Positions 44,570 through 53,784 of a DNA stretch of 63,012 bases are shown here, one piece after another (within the stretch, counting starts at the first letter, position 1; the number at the start of each line of letters is the position of its first letter). Source of the stretch: Propionibacterium sp. (lineage in GTDB: Bacteria > Actinomycetota > Actinomycetes > Propionibacteriales > Propionibacteriaceae); contig JAAYVB010000038.1 in the NCBI GenBank assembly GCA_012517405.1, forward strand, positions 1 to 63,012, read 5' to 3'. The position numbers and the translations under genes were made by a program. The notes under the pieces were generated by a model. It saw nothing but the letters and a program-made list of their open reading frames with translations, did no database searches and had not been told where the DNA came from.

Positions 44570-47548
44570 TCACGACGACGATTCTTGGCTGATCACACTC
44601 CAGCCGCCGGCCACCTTCTCGACCGACAACTGCGCCGGGATCGATTCCTTCATGGAAGCCACATGGCTGATCAGGCCGACAGTCCTGCCGCCCTCGCGCA
44701 GGTTGTCGAGAGTGGCCATCGTGACGTCGAGAGTTTCCGCATCCAGCGAACCGAAGCCCTCGTCGATGAACAAGGTGTCCAGTCGCATGCCTCCGGCGCG
44801 GTTTGTGACCACCTCGGCCAAGCCGAGCGCCAACGCCAGTGACGCCTGGAACTTCTCGCCGCCCGACAACGAATCGGGACCGCGGACGCCACCGGTGTGC
44901 GCGTCCAGCACCTCCAGGCCCAGACCCCACTTGCCGCGGTTCTTCTCGATGGCGTCGGAATGGCGCAGGGTGTAGCGGCCGTCGGTCATGGTGTACAAGC
45001 GCCGGTTGGCCACCTGGACGATCTCCTCCAGTTGGGCGGCCAGCACGAACGTCTCGAGCTCCATCCGCATAATGTTGGGATCCAGGCCGCGCAGGGTGCG
45101 TGCCAGCCGGTCGACTGCCTGGAACTGCTTGTCGTCTTCGGCGATGGTGACGCGTCGGTCGGCGATCTCGCCTGACAGTCGCCGCAGCTCGGCGAGCCGC
45201 GGTTGGATCGTGGCCACCACCGTGCGGGTCTGCTCAAGTTCGGCATCGACCTTGGCCACCGTCTGTTTCGGGGCATCGAGATCGACCGGCTGAGCGGGCA
45301 GCCCGATCAGCTCCGGCGATTCCAAGGTGAGCTTGACTGCCGCGATGCCTGCGGCGTGACGCTCAACCTCGGCTCGCAACCGCTCTTGCTCGGGCCGCGA
45401 GATCCGAGCCTTCTTGGCCTCACCTGCGTCGGCAAATCCCGCGTCCGCCAACGCTGCGGCAAGGCGTTCGCGTTCGGACGATGCCCGTTCCACAGCGCCC
45501 TGGTGTTGCGTTCTCGCCTCCAGCAGCAACTCGCTCAGCTTCCGCCGCAGCTGAGCTTCGGCCATCGCTTCATGGACGCTGGCCTGGTCACCGCGTGCCT
45601 CGGTCACTGCCCTTTCGGCCTCGGCGAGACCGGTCTGCGCGGTGGTTCGGGCAATCACCAGGCCAGCACGAAGCTCTTGGGCCTGGTCCAGGCTTGCGGT
45701 GATCGCGTCGGTCTGCTCCTGGAGCTTCGTCAGCCGGTTGCGGCTGCGACGCAGTTCGTCGCCCGCCGCGGCGGCCTCAGCCATCACCTGCCGAGCCTGG
45801 GACGCCACTGCCTCAGCTTCGGGGACCGATTGTTGCCCAGCGGCAAGGAACTCGCTCTGACGGCGTTCCTCCAGTTGCTGGCTTCTCGCGGCAGCCTTCT
45901 TCGCTTGAGCATAGGTGAGCTCCACCGCGGCCTGAGCGCGGTCGATATCGGACTGATCGACGTGGTCTGCCGCGAGCTCGGCGAGCTTCGGATGGTCGAG
46001 CGAGCCGCAGACCGGGCACAGCTCGCCGGCGACCAGGCCTTGAGCCAGATCACCGGCGTAGCCGCTCAGCTGCCTTCTGAGCAGCGCCGAGAGTTCGTCG
46101 GAGGCCGCGGATGCCCGCTTGACCGCCGCCTGGTCGTCCTGAGCTGCGAGCTGTAGGTCAGCACTCAGTTGCTCTGCGCGTTGGGCTGCCTGCAGTCGTC
46201 TGGCCGCCTCATCGGCCGCGGCCTTGGCTTCGGCGAAGGTGCTGGCGGGTTCGTCCAGGGCGGTGATCGTGTGCCGCAATTGCTCCATCTGCTCGGTGAG
46301 GGATTCCCGTTGCTCCTTGTCGGCCGCAGTCCGGTCGTCGTGCTCGGTCACCTTCTCGGCCGCCAGTTGGGCGGCTCTGCGTAACGCCGGCAGCGACTTC
46401 TCGACCTCCAGTTGCGGCCGAAGCCTGCCGATCAGCTGGTTCAACTCGCTGATCGATTCGGCGACCTCGCCAACGGTCTCCGGTAACGCCGCAGCCACGG
46501 TGAGGTAGCCGGCTTCGGCGTCGTGGCGGGCTCGCTCGGCCTGGGCTGCGGATGTGTCGGCGTCCTCGGATGCTTCGATCGCCGGAGCCACGGTGTCGGC
46601 ACGGGCGGCGTTGTGCAGCGCGGCTTTGGTGGCCGTGATCTGCTGCGCCTGGCCTGCCAACCTGGCCTGCTCGTCCAGCGCACGCGCTCTTCGCTGCTGC
46701 CGGGCAGCAATCTCGGTGGCTTGAGCGAGCTCTTCCTTGGCCACGTCGAGCGAGTCGCGCAGCGCCTGCTGGCGCCGGGTGGCTTCACCGAGTTCGGCAG
46801 CCTGGGCTGCGACTATCCGCGCACACCACTGTTCCACCGTGTCATCGACGGCCTCAGGGGTAGCCGAATCGTCGCTGACGCCGGCCCAGCTCGCGAAGGC
46901 GTGCACTTTATCGGTCAGGCAGTGCTGCGCGTCGTCCAGCTGGCGTTTCAGATCACGGGCCCGCTCGGAGAGCATGTCGACGTAGTCGGCGAATCTCTTG
47001 GTGCCGAAAAGCGTTTGCAGCAGTGAGCGTCGTTTGTCGGTGTCGGCAACGAGGAACTCCTGGAATTGTCCCTGGGCAAGCAGCACCACCTGCTGGAATT
47101 GGCTGCTGTTCATCCGGATCAGATCGTTGATCTGTCTGCTCGTGTCGATCGCTCTGGTCTGCAGCCGTTCCCATCGTCCGTCCAGGAGTTCGTCGAGTTC
47201 GGCACGGGCCGGCGCGGAGGTGGTGCCGGTGCCTCGTTGTTTGGGACGCTCCCAGGCGGGCGCGCGCGTCACCTTGAATCGCCGTTCGCCGACGCTGAAC
47301 TCCAGTTCGACATGGCAGGGCTTGTCAGCTGCCAGCCGGTCGCAGCGCACGGCGTTGCCCGCCTGGCCCGCGTAGCGCGGAACGGTGCCGAACAGCGCGA
47401 AGGTGACGGCATCCAGAATCGACGTCTTCCCGGCCCCGGTGCATCCGGTGATGAGGAAGATGCCGTCGTCGTCGAAGGCGTCGAAGTCGGCGGTTTCGGT
47501 GTCGCGGAACGGCCCGAATCCGGTGACGGTGACGCGGTTGATCTTCAT
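44570..47548 (-). CDS. sbcC: nuclease SbcCD subunit C (SMC-like ATPase)
   Basis: 992 aa. Walker A GCTGAGKTS near 35, long coiled coils interrupted by the zinc hook ELCPVCGS near 505, and ABC signature LSGGEKFQAS with Walker B TLFIDEGFGSLD near 930. SbcC with SbcD processes DNA ends and hairpins. The start overlaps the SbcD stop by 4 bp, confirming a coupled sbcD-sbcC operon. Confidence 0.95.
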   Translation of the reverse strand: MKINRVTVTGFGPFRDTETADFDAFDDDGIFLITGCTGAGKTSILDAVTFALFGTVPRYAGQAGNAVRCDRLAADKPCHVELEFSVGERRFKVTRAPAWERPKQRGTGTTSAPARAELDELLDGRWERLQTRAIDTSRQINDLIRMNSSQFQQVVLLAQGQFQEFLVADTDKRRSLLQTLFGTKRFADYVDMLSERARDLKRQLDDAQHCLTDKVHAFASWAGVSDDSATPEAVDDTVEQWCARIVAAQAAELGEATRRQQALRDSLDVAKEELAQATEIAARQQRRARALDEQARLAGQAQQITATKAALHNAARADTVAPAIEASEDADTSAAQAERARHDAEAGYLTVAAALPETVGEVAESISELNQLIGRLRPQLEVEKSLPALRRAAQLAAEKVTEHDDRTAADKEQRESLTEQMEQLRHTITALDEPASTFAEAKAAADEAARRLQAAQRAEQLSADLQLAAQDDQAAVKRASAASDELSALLRRQLSGYAGDLAQGLVAGELCPVCGSLDHPKLAELAADHVDQSDIDRAQAAVELTYAQAKKAAARSQQLEERRQSEFLAAGQQSVPEAEAVASQARQVMAEAAAAGDELRRSRNRLTKLQEQTDAITASLDQAQELRAGLVIARTTAQTGLAEAERAVTEARGDQASVHEAMAEAQLRRKLSELLLEARTQHQGAVERASSERERLAAALADAGFADAGEAKKARISRPEQERLRAEVERHAAGIAAVKLTLESPELIGLPAQPVDLDAPKQTVAKVDAELEQTRTVVATIQPRLAELRRLSGEIADRRVTIAEDDKQFQAVDRLARTLRGLDPNIMRMELETFVLAAQLEEIVQVANRRLYTMTDGRYTLRHSDAIEKNRGKWGLGLEVLDAHTGGVRGPDSLSGGEKFQASLALALGLAEVVTNRAGGMRLDTLFIDEGFGSLDAETLDVTMATLDNLREGGRTVGLISHVASMKESIPAQLSVEKVAGGWSVISQESSS

Positions 47549-48702
47549 CCGCGAAGTGACTGGTTCTCGTAGCCGGAAATGGTTTCGCGGAGCAGATCCG
47601 CCTCTGTCGCATCGGAGGCGATGCCGTTGCGCACCCTGGTGAGGAATGCCCCGATGAGTTCGAGGTCGGTCTTGCCGCGGACGAGTTCGGTGTAGCTGAC
47701 CCCGTCGTCCGCGCTGATCTGAGCCGGCTCATGGCGCAGCAGAGCGCAGTGGGGGAAACGGGCTTGCAGTTTGCGCATGGCGTCCATGGGGTGCTCATTG
47801 TCGGTCAACACGGCGCTGATCCAATGATCGTGCAGGCTGTCGTAGCCCGGATTGCTGAGCAGATCGTCGAGGGTGCCGCGCAGCTCGGCCAGCGGACGGG
47901 GCACGGGCAGGTCCAACCATTGCGCGCCCGCGAAGCCGTGGGCGTCCAGGTCGACCAGCCAGCCGCCGCGCGGCTTGCCGGCTTCGGAGAACGAGTAGTG
48001 CAGCGGCGCGCCCGCATAGCGAACCTGCTTGTCGAGAGTCATTCGTCCGTGAATGTGACCGAGCGCCGCGTAGTCAACGCCGCGGAACGTCGGCACCGAG
48101 ACCTTGTCGAGTCCGCCCAGGATGTCGCGCTGGCTGTCGTAAACCGCGTCTTCGGCACCCTGCACGAACGTGTGGGCCAGCACCACCGATCGTCCGTCAC
48201 GCGCGGCCGCATCGGCCCGGACGAGGTGCATCGCATGCCGCAGCGCGTCCGCCTGGGATCGCATGGGTTCGGCATCGGGCCACTCGGTACGCATCTTGGC
48301 CGGATCGAGGAACGGGATGGCGTAGAAGTGCACCGGTCCGTGGTCGTCGGTGATCGTGACCGGCTCGGCGATCTGTTGGGGCTTGGTCTGCACGAACACA
48401 CCGGCAGCGGCTGCGAAAGCTGCCTTCGCTCCCAGACGCGCGGCGGAGTCATGGTTGCCGCTGGAGGCGACCACCCGGGCTCCGGCTTTTCGTAGGCCGA
48501 GGAGCACCTCATCGAGCATCGTGACGGCCTCGGCCGACGGGGTGGAGGAATCAAAGACGTCACCGGCGACCACGACGACGTCGACATGGTTGTCGCGCAC
48601 CGCGGCGATCATCGCGTCGAAGACCACACGCAGGGCATCCAATGTCGACCAGCCGTGGAAGGTGCGGCCGATGTGCCAATCAGAAGTGTGCAGGATTCTC
48701 AC
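47545..48702 (-). CDS. sbcD: exonuclease SbcCD subunit D
   Basis: 385 aa from the GTG at 48702 (VRILHTSDWHIGR). The longer in-frame start at 48762 adds 20 non-conserved residues. Metallophosphoesterase metal-site motifs HTSDWHIG, GDVFDSS, SSGNHDS and GHIHG appear in order. It is the nuclease partner of SbcC. It lies directly downstream of the tRNA-Gly gene on the same strand. Confidence 0.95.
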   Translation of the reverse strand: MRILHTSDWHIGRTFHGWSTLDALRVVFDAMIAAVRDNHVDVVVVAGDVFDSSTPSAEAVTMLDEVLLGLRKAGARVVASSGNHDSAARLGAKAAFAAAAGVFVQTKPQQIAEPVTITDDHGPVHFYAIPFLDPAKMRTEWPDAEPMRSQADALRHAMHLVRADAAARDGRSVVLAHTFVQGAEDAVYDSQRDILGGLDKVSVPTFRGVDYAALGHIHGRMTLDKQVRYAGAPLHYSFSEAGKPRGGWLVDLDAHGFAGAQWLDLPVPRPLAELRGTLDDLLSNPGYDSLHDHWISAVLTDNEHPMDAMRKLQARFPHCALLRHEPAQISADDGVSYTELVRGKTDLELIGAFLTRVRNGIASDATEADLLRETISGYENQSLRG

Positions 48703-48790
48703 ACTCAGGACCCTAGAGCGTGGGTCTGACAGTTTTGCGCCGGCCTCCTCGGCGAGTCGCAAGGGCGGAACTCCGGTGAAAGTGAGTTGG

Positions 48791-48861
48791 AGCGGACGAC
48801 GGGAATCGAACCCGCGTAGCCAGTTTGGAAGACTGGGGCTCTACCATTGAGCTACGTCCGC
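48791..48861 (-). tRNA. tRNA-Gly(TCC)
   Basis: A 71-nt cloverleaf folds on the minus strand. Acceptor stem GCGGACG/CGTCCGC, D arm GCTC...GAGC, anticodon stem CCAGT/ACTGG with loop CTTCCAA (anticodon TCC, reading GGA), and TPsiC arm CGGGTTCGATTCCCG. Discriminator base is T. CCA is not encoded. Confidence 0.96.
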
Positions 48862-49089
48862 GCGCGCCGCCGAAGCGGTGCGGAACTACTGTAGCCGATC
48901 TTCTGCCCCACCATCGAACCAGCGTGACCCCGCCGATCCGTCGAGCGGGTGCCGACGCAGTAGGTCGAGCGAATCCCGCGATGCGGGACCGGCAGGCCGG
49001 TAGCCCGGCGAGACGATTTCTCGATCTGTCTCTCCGGGCCACCAGAAGGGCTGACCATCGTGCGGCTACAGCCACGATGCCCCGTGATC

Positions 49090-49875
49090 TCAGACCGTGG
49101 CGGTGAACCCGCCGTCAAGGCTGATGGTCCAGCCATTCACATAGTCCGAGGCCTGGCTGGCCAGGAAGACCGCGGCGCCCATCAGGTCATCGAGCCGCCC
49201 CCAGCGTCCGGCCGGGATCCGATCGGTGATCTTGTTGTAGAACGCCGGATCCTCGCGGAGTTCGCGGTTCACCTCGGTGGCCAGGAATCCCGGGCAGATC
49301 GCATTGGATTGGATGTTGTGCTGCCCGAGTTCGTTTGCGAAGACCCGGGTCAGACCGATGATGCCGTGCTTGGCCGTCGAGTACGGAGGACAACGTTTGT
49401 CGGCCGTGAACGACAGCGCCGAGCCGATGTTGATGATCTTGCCGTTGCCCTGCTTCATCATCACCAGCGCAACGCGCCGGCCGAGGAAGTAGGAGGCGTT
49501 CAGGTCGAGTTCGATGCAGCGCCGATAGTCTTCGTCCGCGTAAGTCTCGAAGTCACCGAACTTGCTCATTCCGGCATTGTTCACGAGAATGTCGATCCGG
49601 CCGTATGTCGACAAGCAGTCGGCGACGATGCGGTCCATATACTCCGAATCGGTGAGATCGCCCTGCAGAAATGCGACCTTGCGTCCTTCGGTCTCGACGA
49701 TCTCCGTTATCTCGGCAACATCGCCGGTGAAATGGGGAATGTAGAGATCGGCACCCGCTTTGGCGAAGGCCGCAGCATATGCCATCCCCAGGCCCATATT
49801 CGCGCCGGTAACGATGGCAACCTTGCCGTCCAGCCGGAAATAGTCCATGGAAAAGCGATCAATTTCGTCGTTCAT
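49090..49875 (-). CDS. SDR family oxidoreductase (KduD/gluconate-5-dehydrogenase-like)
   Basis: 261 aa. NAD(P) motif TGANMGLGMAYA near 24, NNAG near 103, catalytic Ser in INIGSALSF near 150 and the YxxxK in YSTAKHG near 167. It resembles 2-deoxy-gluconate/2-keto-3-deoxygluconate dehydrogenases acting on sugar or polyol substrates. It is the last gene of the importer-dehydrogenase-transketolase-epimerase operon, with AGGAG 9 nt upstream. It may oxidise a polyol or reduce a ketose produced in the pathway (inference). Confidence 0.88.
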   Translation of the reverse strand: MNDEIDRFSMDYFRLDGKVAIVTGANMGLGMAYAAAFAKAGADLYIPHFTGDVAEITEIVETEGRKVAFLQGDLTDSEYMDRIVADCLSTYGRIDILVNNAGMSKFGDFETYADEDYRRCIELDLNASYFLGRRVALVMMKQGNGKIINIGSALSFTADKRCPPYSTAKHGIIGLTRVFANELGQHNIQSNAICPGFLATEVNRELREDPAFYNKITDRIPAGRWGRLDDLMGAAVFLASQASDYVNGWTISLDGGFTATV

Positions 49876-49920
49876 TATTCTTGAGCTCCTAACAAGCGGA
49901 ATGCACTATGCGCGAGATGG

Positions 49921-50781
49921 TCACTGCTCGGCGTAGACCGAGCGGATGATGTCGACGGCTTCGGCGGCCACCGCGTGCGGATCGGAGTAGGTCCGGCGCC
50001 AAATAGCCAGGGCATTCGCACCACCGGTAACCAGTAGCTGACGGGTGAAAGCCTCCAGGCCGAACCGGCCGGTGTATCCGGCTTCCTTCGCCGCCTGCAC
50101 CGCCGCCCGGATGTCGACCGATCCGGTGAGCAGCGAGCCTCGTCCCGATTGACCGAGTTCCAGGTAGCCCAGCACCGGCAGCGCGCTGCGGATCGCGCCG
50201 GGGATGTCAGCCTCCTCAATGCCCATGTGGTAGCTGTCGAGGTGGACGAACAGGTTGTCCGAGCCGGACTGCCGAACATAGTCGATCGCCTGCGCGGCGG
50301 TGTTCAGCATCGATGTCTCGTAGCGGTTGACGACCTCGAAGGTCATCCGGATGCCGGCCTGCGCGGCGTAGTCGGCAGCCTGGCCCACCAGCCGTGCCGA
50401 CTCCGCGATGCGCTCGGCCGAGAAGGGCTCCTGGTGATCACCGAACAACGCGTACACGACGCCGTTGAGCTGATCCGCCTCCAGCTCGTGAGCGAGGTCG
50501 ACGGACGACTTCAGCAGATCGAGGCCTCGCGCCCGGACTGCCTCGTCCGCGGAGGCGACGTTGGCCTGCGGCGCCTGACCGGCCATGGGGATCGGACGTA
50601 TTCCGGAGTCGTTGAGCGCCTTCTTGAGTGCGGCCACATCGGTGTCGTCCTCGGAGATCGGGGACAACGCGATGTGCGAATACCCCAGCTCGGCCATGTC
50701 GTCCAGGGCGCTGGGCAGGTCGGCTGCATCCGGACCGGTGCAGTACACGTTGATGCCGCAGGCGATTTCGGGACTGTTCAT
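49921..50781 (-). CDS. ketose 3-epimerase-like TIM-barrel protein (D-tagatose/D-allulose 3-epimerase family)
   Basis: 286 aa from the ATG at 50781. Family-diagnostic segments: TFEVVNRYETSMLNTAAQAIDYV (metal-binding Glu) near 150, VHLDSYHMGIEEADIPGAI (metal-binding Asp) near 183, and a final FGLEAF Glu near 245. These enzymes epimerise free ketoses at C3 (fructose/allulose, tagatose/sorbose, ribulose/xylulose). The position between a split transketolase and an SDR suggests it tunes C3 stereochemistry so the ketose becomes a transketolase donor. Substrate not determined. Confidence 0.85.
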   Translation of the reverse strand: MNSPEIACGINVYCTGPDAADLPSALDDMAELGYSHIALSPISEDDTDVAALKKALNDSGIRPIPMAGQAPQANVASADEAVRARGLDLLKSSVDLAHELEADQLNGVVYALFGDHQEPFSAERIAESARLVGQAADYAAQAGIRMTFEVVNRYETSMLNTAAQAIDYVRQSGSDNLFVHLDSYHMGIEEADIPGAIRSALPVLGYLELGQSGRGSLLTGSVDIRAAVQAAKEAGYTGRFGLEAFTRQLLVTGGANALAIWRRTYSDPHAVAAEAVDIIRSVYAEQ

Positions 50782-50845
50782 TGTCACGTTCCTTTCGTCA
50801 GCCGGTGGATGAAGCGATGCCACATCCACCGGCTGACAGTTGTTG

Positions 50846-51802
50846 TCAGTGGACGGCGGCTTCGCGCAGCGCCGCGATCGTGTCCTGCAGGCCGTAGCCG
50901 TACTTGTCGCGCAGTTCCTTGTCCTCACCGAATCCCGCGAAGACCTGAGGAATGCCCAGCCGCCGGAACCAGTCGAGGTGAATCATCTGGTCGGCGAGCA
51001 CATTCGCGATGCACTGCGCAAGACCACTGGCCATCAGATGGTCTTCCAGGACGACGAAGCGGTGCGTGTCGTCGGCGCACTGCTTGATGAGGTCCACATC
51101 GATCGGCTTGAGAGTGAAGATGTCGACCACGCGCACCGAGACGCCCTCATCGGCCATCGCGGCTGCCGCCTGCATAGCCTGGGCGACCATCTCCCCATGA
51201 CAGAACAGCGTGATGTCGGTGCCCTCGCGGGCGACGATGCCTCTGCCGATGCTGATATCGAGCTCGTCAAAGTCGTAGATGACAGTGTCCTTCTTGCCGA
51301 CACCGGTGCGGATGTACAAGGGCCCGGGCAGCGACATGGACTGCTGCAGCACCTCTCTGACCATCATGGGATCACTGATCGACACGACCGTCATGTTCAC
51401 CAGCGAGCACATCAGCCCCAAGTCCTCGACGGCGTAGTGCGTGGAGCCGCCGTTGCCCTGCAGGCCACCGTGCGTCCCGATGATGCGCACCGGAAGGTTC
51501 GGATAACACACATCGGTGCGCACCTGCTCGAGTGCCCGCATGCTCAAGAAGGGCAGCATGCCCGACACGACGCAGATATTGCCCTCGTAAGCCAGTCCGG
51601 AGGCCACGCCGACAGCTGCCTGCTCGGACAGACCCACGTCGACGAACCGTTCCGGGAATCGTTCCCGGAACTCCACCAGCGTCGCGCTGATATCCGGGGT
51701 GATTGCCCACAGATTCGGATGCTCCTCACCCAACTCAGCAAGGGTTTGACCCGTCACCGAGCGTGACGAGATGACCACATCGAAGTTCGAGGTCACAGGC
51801 AT
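50846..51802 (-). CDS. transketolase, C-terminal subunit
   Basis: 318 aa. Equivalent to the pyrimidine-binding and C-terminal domains of transketolase: DVGLSEQAAVGVASGLAYEGN near 60 (catalytic Glu), then GTHGGLQGNGGSTHYAVED near 105. It begins 3 bp after the gene for the N-terminal subunit. Split transketolases usually act in catabolic clusters and not in the core pentose phosphate pathway. It forms a thiamine-diphosphate enzyme with the upstream subunit. Confidence 0.93.
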   Translation of the reverse strand: MPVTSNFDVVISSRSVTGQTLAELGEEHPNLWAITPDISATLVEFRERFPERFVDVGLSEQAAVGVASGLAYEGNICVVSGMLPFLSMRALEQVRTDVCYPNLPVRIIGTHGGLQGNGGSTHYAVEDLGLMCSLVNMTVVSISDPMMVREVLQQSMSLPGPLYIRTGVGKKDTVIYDFDELDISIGRGIVAREGTDITLFCHGEMVAQAMQAAAAMADEGVSVRVVDIFTLKPIDVDLIKQCADDTHRFVVLEDHLMASGLAQCIANVLADQMIHLDWFRRLGIPQVFAGFGEDKELRDKYGYGLQDTIAALREAAVH

Positions 51803-51805
51803 AGT

Positions 51806-52687
51806 TCACTTCTCCTTCCGGCTCTTGTTCAACGAATCCAGTGCCCGCTGGAGATCTGCCGCGCCCAGCGAGCCGGCGTGCCAGCCCAGATTGCGTTCCA
51901 TGAAGTCGACTCCATGACCCTTGACTGTCCGGCAGATCACCGCGGTCGGACGATCGGAGTCGGCGCCCGGCAGGGAATCGATGGCCTGCACCAGCGCCGC
52001 CATGTCGTGGCCGTCGACCTCCAGCACGTTCCAGCCGAATGCCCGCCACTTGTCGGCGTAGGGTTCCAGGACGATGCGGTCTTCCGAGAAGCTGGTCATC
52101 AGCTGGCAGTTGCGGTCGATGAAGGCCACCAGATTGCCCAGCTCGCGACTGCGTCCGGCGATCGCCCCCTCCCACACGCTGCCCTCGCCGGTCTCGCCGT
52201 CGCCCATGAGGACGAAGACTCGATGGTCCAGGCCGGCCTGGCGAGCGTGCAGTGCCATTCCGACCGCGATGGGCAGGCCATGGCCCAAAGACCCGGTGGA
52301 TGCCTCGACGCCGGGCAACTGCACCTTGCACGGGTGCATGCCGAAGGCACTGCCGAGCTTTCCATATGTGCGGACGATGTCGTCGTAGTCGAAGAACCCA
52401 CGGATAGCCATGGCGATGTACATGCACACGGCCGCATGGCCCTTGCTCAGGATGAACCGATCACGTCCTGGGTTGGCGATATCGGACGGGTCCACCCGCA
52501 TCCCGTACTGGAACAGTGCCGTCAAGATGTCGGCCACCGACAGGTCGCCACCGATATGCACGGCGCCCTCATATGAACCGCACAGCCGCAGCAGCTTCTC
52601 TTTCAGCTCATAGGCGCGATCCTCTAGTTCTCCAATGGTGATCTGCTGGCGCTCAATGCCCAGCGGCCGCTCGATCGTGTTAGTCAT
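51806..52687 (-). CDS. transketolase, N-terminal (thiamine-diphosphate-binding) subunit
   Basis: 293 aa from the ATG at 52687 with an AGGAGGG site. Thiamine-diphosphate pyrophosphate motif GDGETGEGSVWEGA near 150, HIGGDLSVADIL near 45, and GSLGHGLPIAVGMAL near 120. It is the partner of the C-terminal subunit encoded 3 bp downstream. Together they transfer a two-carbon ketol unit from a ketose to an aldose acceptor. The dedicated copy in a sugar locus suggests a non-standard donor. Confidence 0.93.
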   Translation of the reverse strand: MTNTIERPLGIERQQITIGELEDRAYELKEKLLRLCGSYEGAVHIGGDLSVADILTALFQYGMRVDPSDIANPGRDRFILSKGHAAVCMYIAMAIRGFFDYDDIVRTYGKLGSAFGMHPCKVQLPGVEASTGSLGHGLPIAVGMALHARQAGLDHRVFVLMGDGETGEGSVWEGAIAGRSRELGNLVAFIDRNCQLMTSFSEDRIVLEPYADKWRAFGWNVLEVDGHDMAALVQAIDSLPGADSDRPTAVICRTVKGHGVDFMERNLGWHAGSLGAADLQRALDSLNKSRKEK

Positions 52688-52725
52688 CTGCCCTCCTGTG
52701 GTGTGGAGCGTGACCGGTGAACCGG

Positions 52726-53784
52726 TCACTCCCCCTCGATCTGATTGCAACGAATAAGGACCTTCGGGTACTTGCCGGACACCTGGGCCTCGAAGGCCGC
52801 GACCGCGTCATCGAGCTCAAAGACCGCCTGGGTGAGTGCCTCGAGATCGAGCCGCGACATCACCTGGGCAGCCCGCGGATAGGTGTACGGCGAGATGTAC
52901 AGCCCGGTGATGGTCAGCTCATTGAGGTAGCAGTACTGGTGAATGTTCAGCGGGAACTCGTAGCTGCCGGGATACATGGCGGCGAAGACAAGTCGTCCCC
53001 CTCTGGCCGCGATCCGGGGAAGAGGCTCGATCCCGCGAACCGAACCCGAGCAGTCGATGACCACGTCGTAGCCCAAGCCACCGGTCAGTTCCCGAGCGGT
53101 GGCAACGACGTCTTGGCTGATGGGATCGATGGTGTGATCGGCCCCGTAGGCAATCGCAAGCTCCCGGCGTTCGGCGATCGGCTCGATCAGCGTCAAGCTC
53201 GTGGCGCCCATGATCTTGATCAACTGAAGGGTCAACAAGCCGATGGGACCGGCGCCGCAGATGGCGACCCGCTCGCCCACCTTCGGGCGCACCTTGTCCA
53301 TCACCCGCACGGCCACCGACGTGGGCTCGAGCAAGCAGCCGACCCGCAGCGGCACGTCGTCGGGCAGCTTGTACACCTGCGACTCGTGCCACACGATCGT
53401 CTCGGCCATGCCGGGACGGTTGTACTCCTGTAGCGACTCGCAGAACTGCTGCTGCCCGTTCTGGCAGTAACAACAGGTCCCGCAGAAACGGACGAAGTTC
53501 CCCGCGACCCGGTCGCCGACCTTCAGTCCCTTCTTGGTCGCTTTCGGGCCCAGCTCCACGACAACACCGGACAGCTCGTGGCCGATACCGATGGGGACGT
53601 CGGTTCCGAAGATTCCCTCGACCAGGTGGGGATCCGAACCGCAGATCGAGCAGTAGGCCACCTTGATGCGGACGTCCTCGTCCCCGAGCGGCTGCTGGGG
53701 TATATCGAGGACTCCGACGGCGCCCCGGGTCTGGGGATCGGGATCCCTCAGACTGCCGATCTTCACTACATGCACACACTTCAT
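52726..53784 (-). CDS. zinc-dependent sugar-alcohol dehydrogenase (MDR family)
   Basis: 352 aa. Catalytic zinc residues in SICGSDPH (Cys near 46) and GIGHELSG (His near 69), structural zinc Cys cluster FCGTCCYCQNGQQQFC, and cofactor motif GAGPIGLLTLQ near 178. It resembles L-iditol/sorbitol-type and threonine dehydrogenases. Its start overlaps the stop of the importer gene by 4 bp, so the imported compound is likely its substrate: polyol to ketose, NAD-linked (inference). Confidence 0.9.
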   Translation of the reverse strand: MKCVHVVKIGSLRDPDPQTRGAVGVLDIPQQPLGDEDVRIKVAYCSICGSDPHLVEGIFGTDVPIGIGHELSGVVVELGPKATKKGLKVGDRVAGNFVRFCGTCCYCQNGQQQFCESLQEYNRPGMAETIVWHESQVYKLPDDVPLRVGCLLEPTSVAVRVMDKVRPKVGERVAICGAGPIGLLTLQLIKIMGATSLTLIEPIAERRELAIAYGADHTIDPISQDVVATARELTGGLGYDVVIDCSGSVRGIEPLPRIAARGGRLVFAAMYPGSYEFPLNIHQYCYLNELTITGLYISPYTYPRAAQVMSRLDLEALTQAVFELDDAVAAFEAQVSGKYPKVLIRCNQIEGE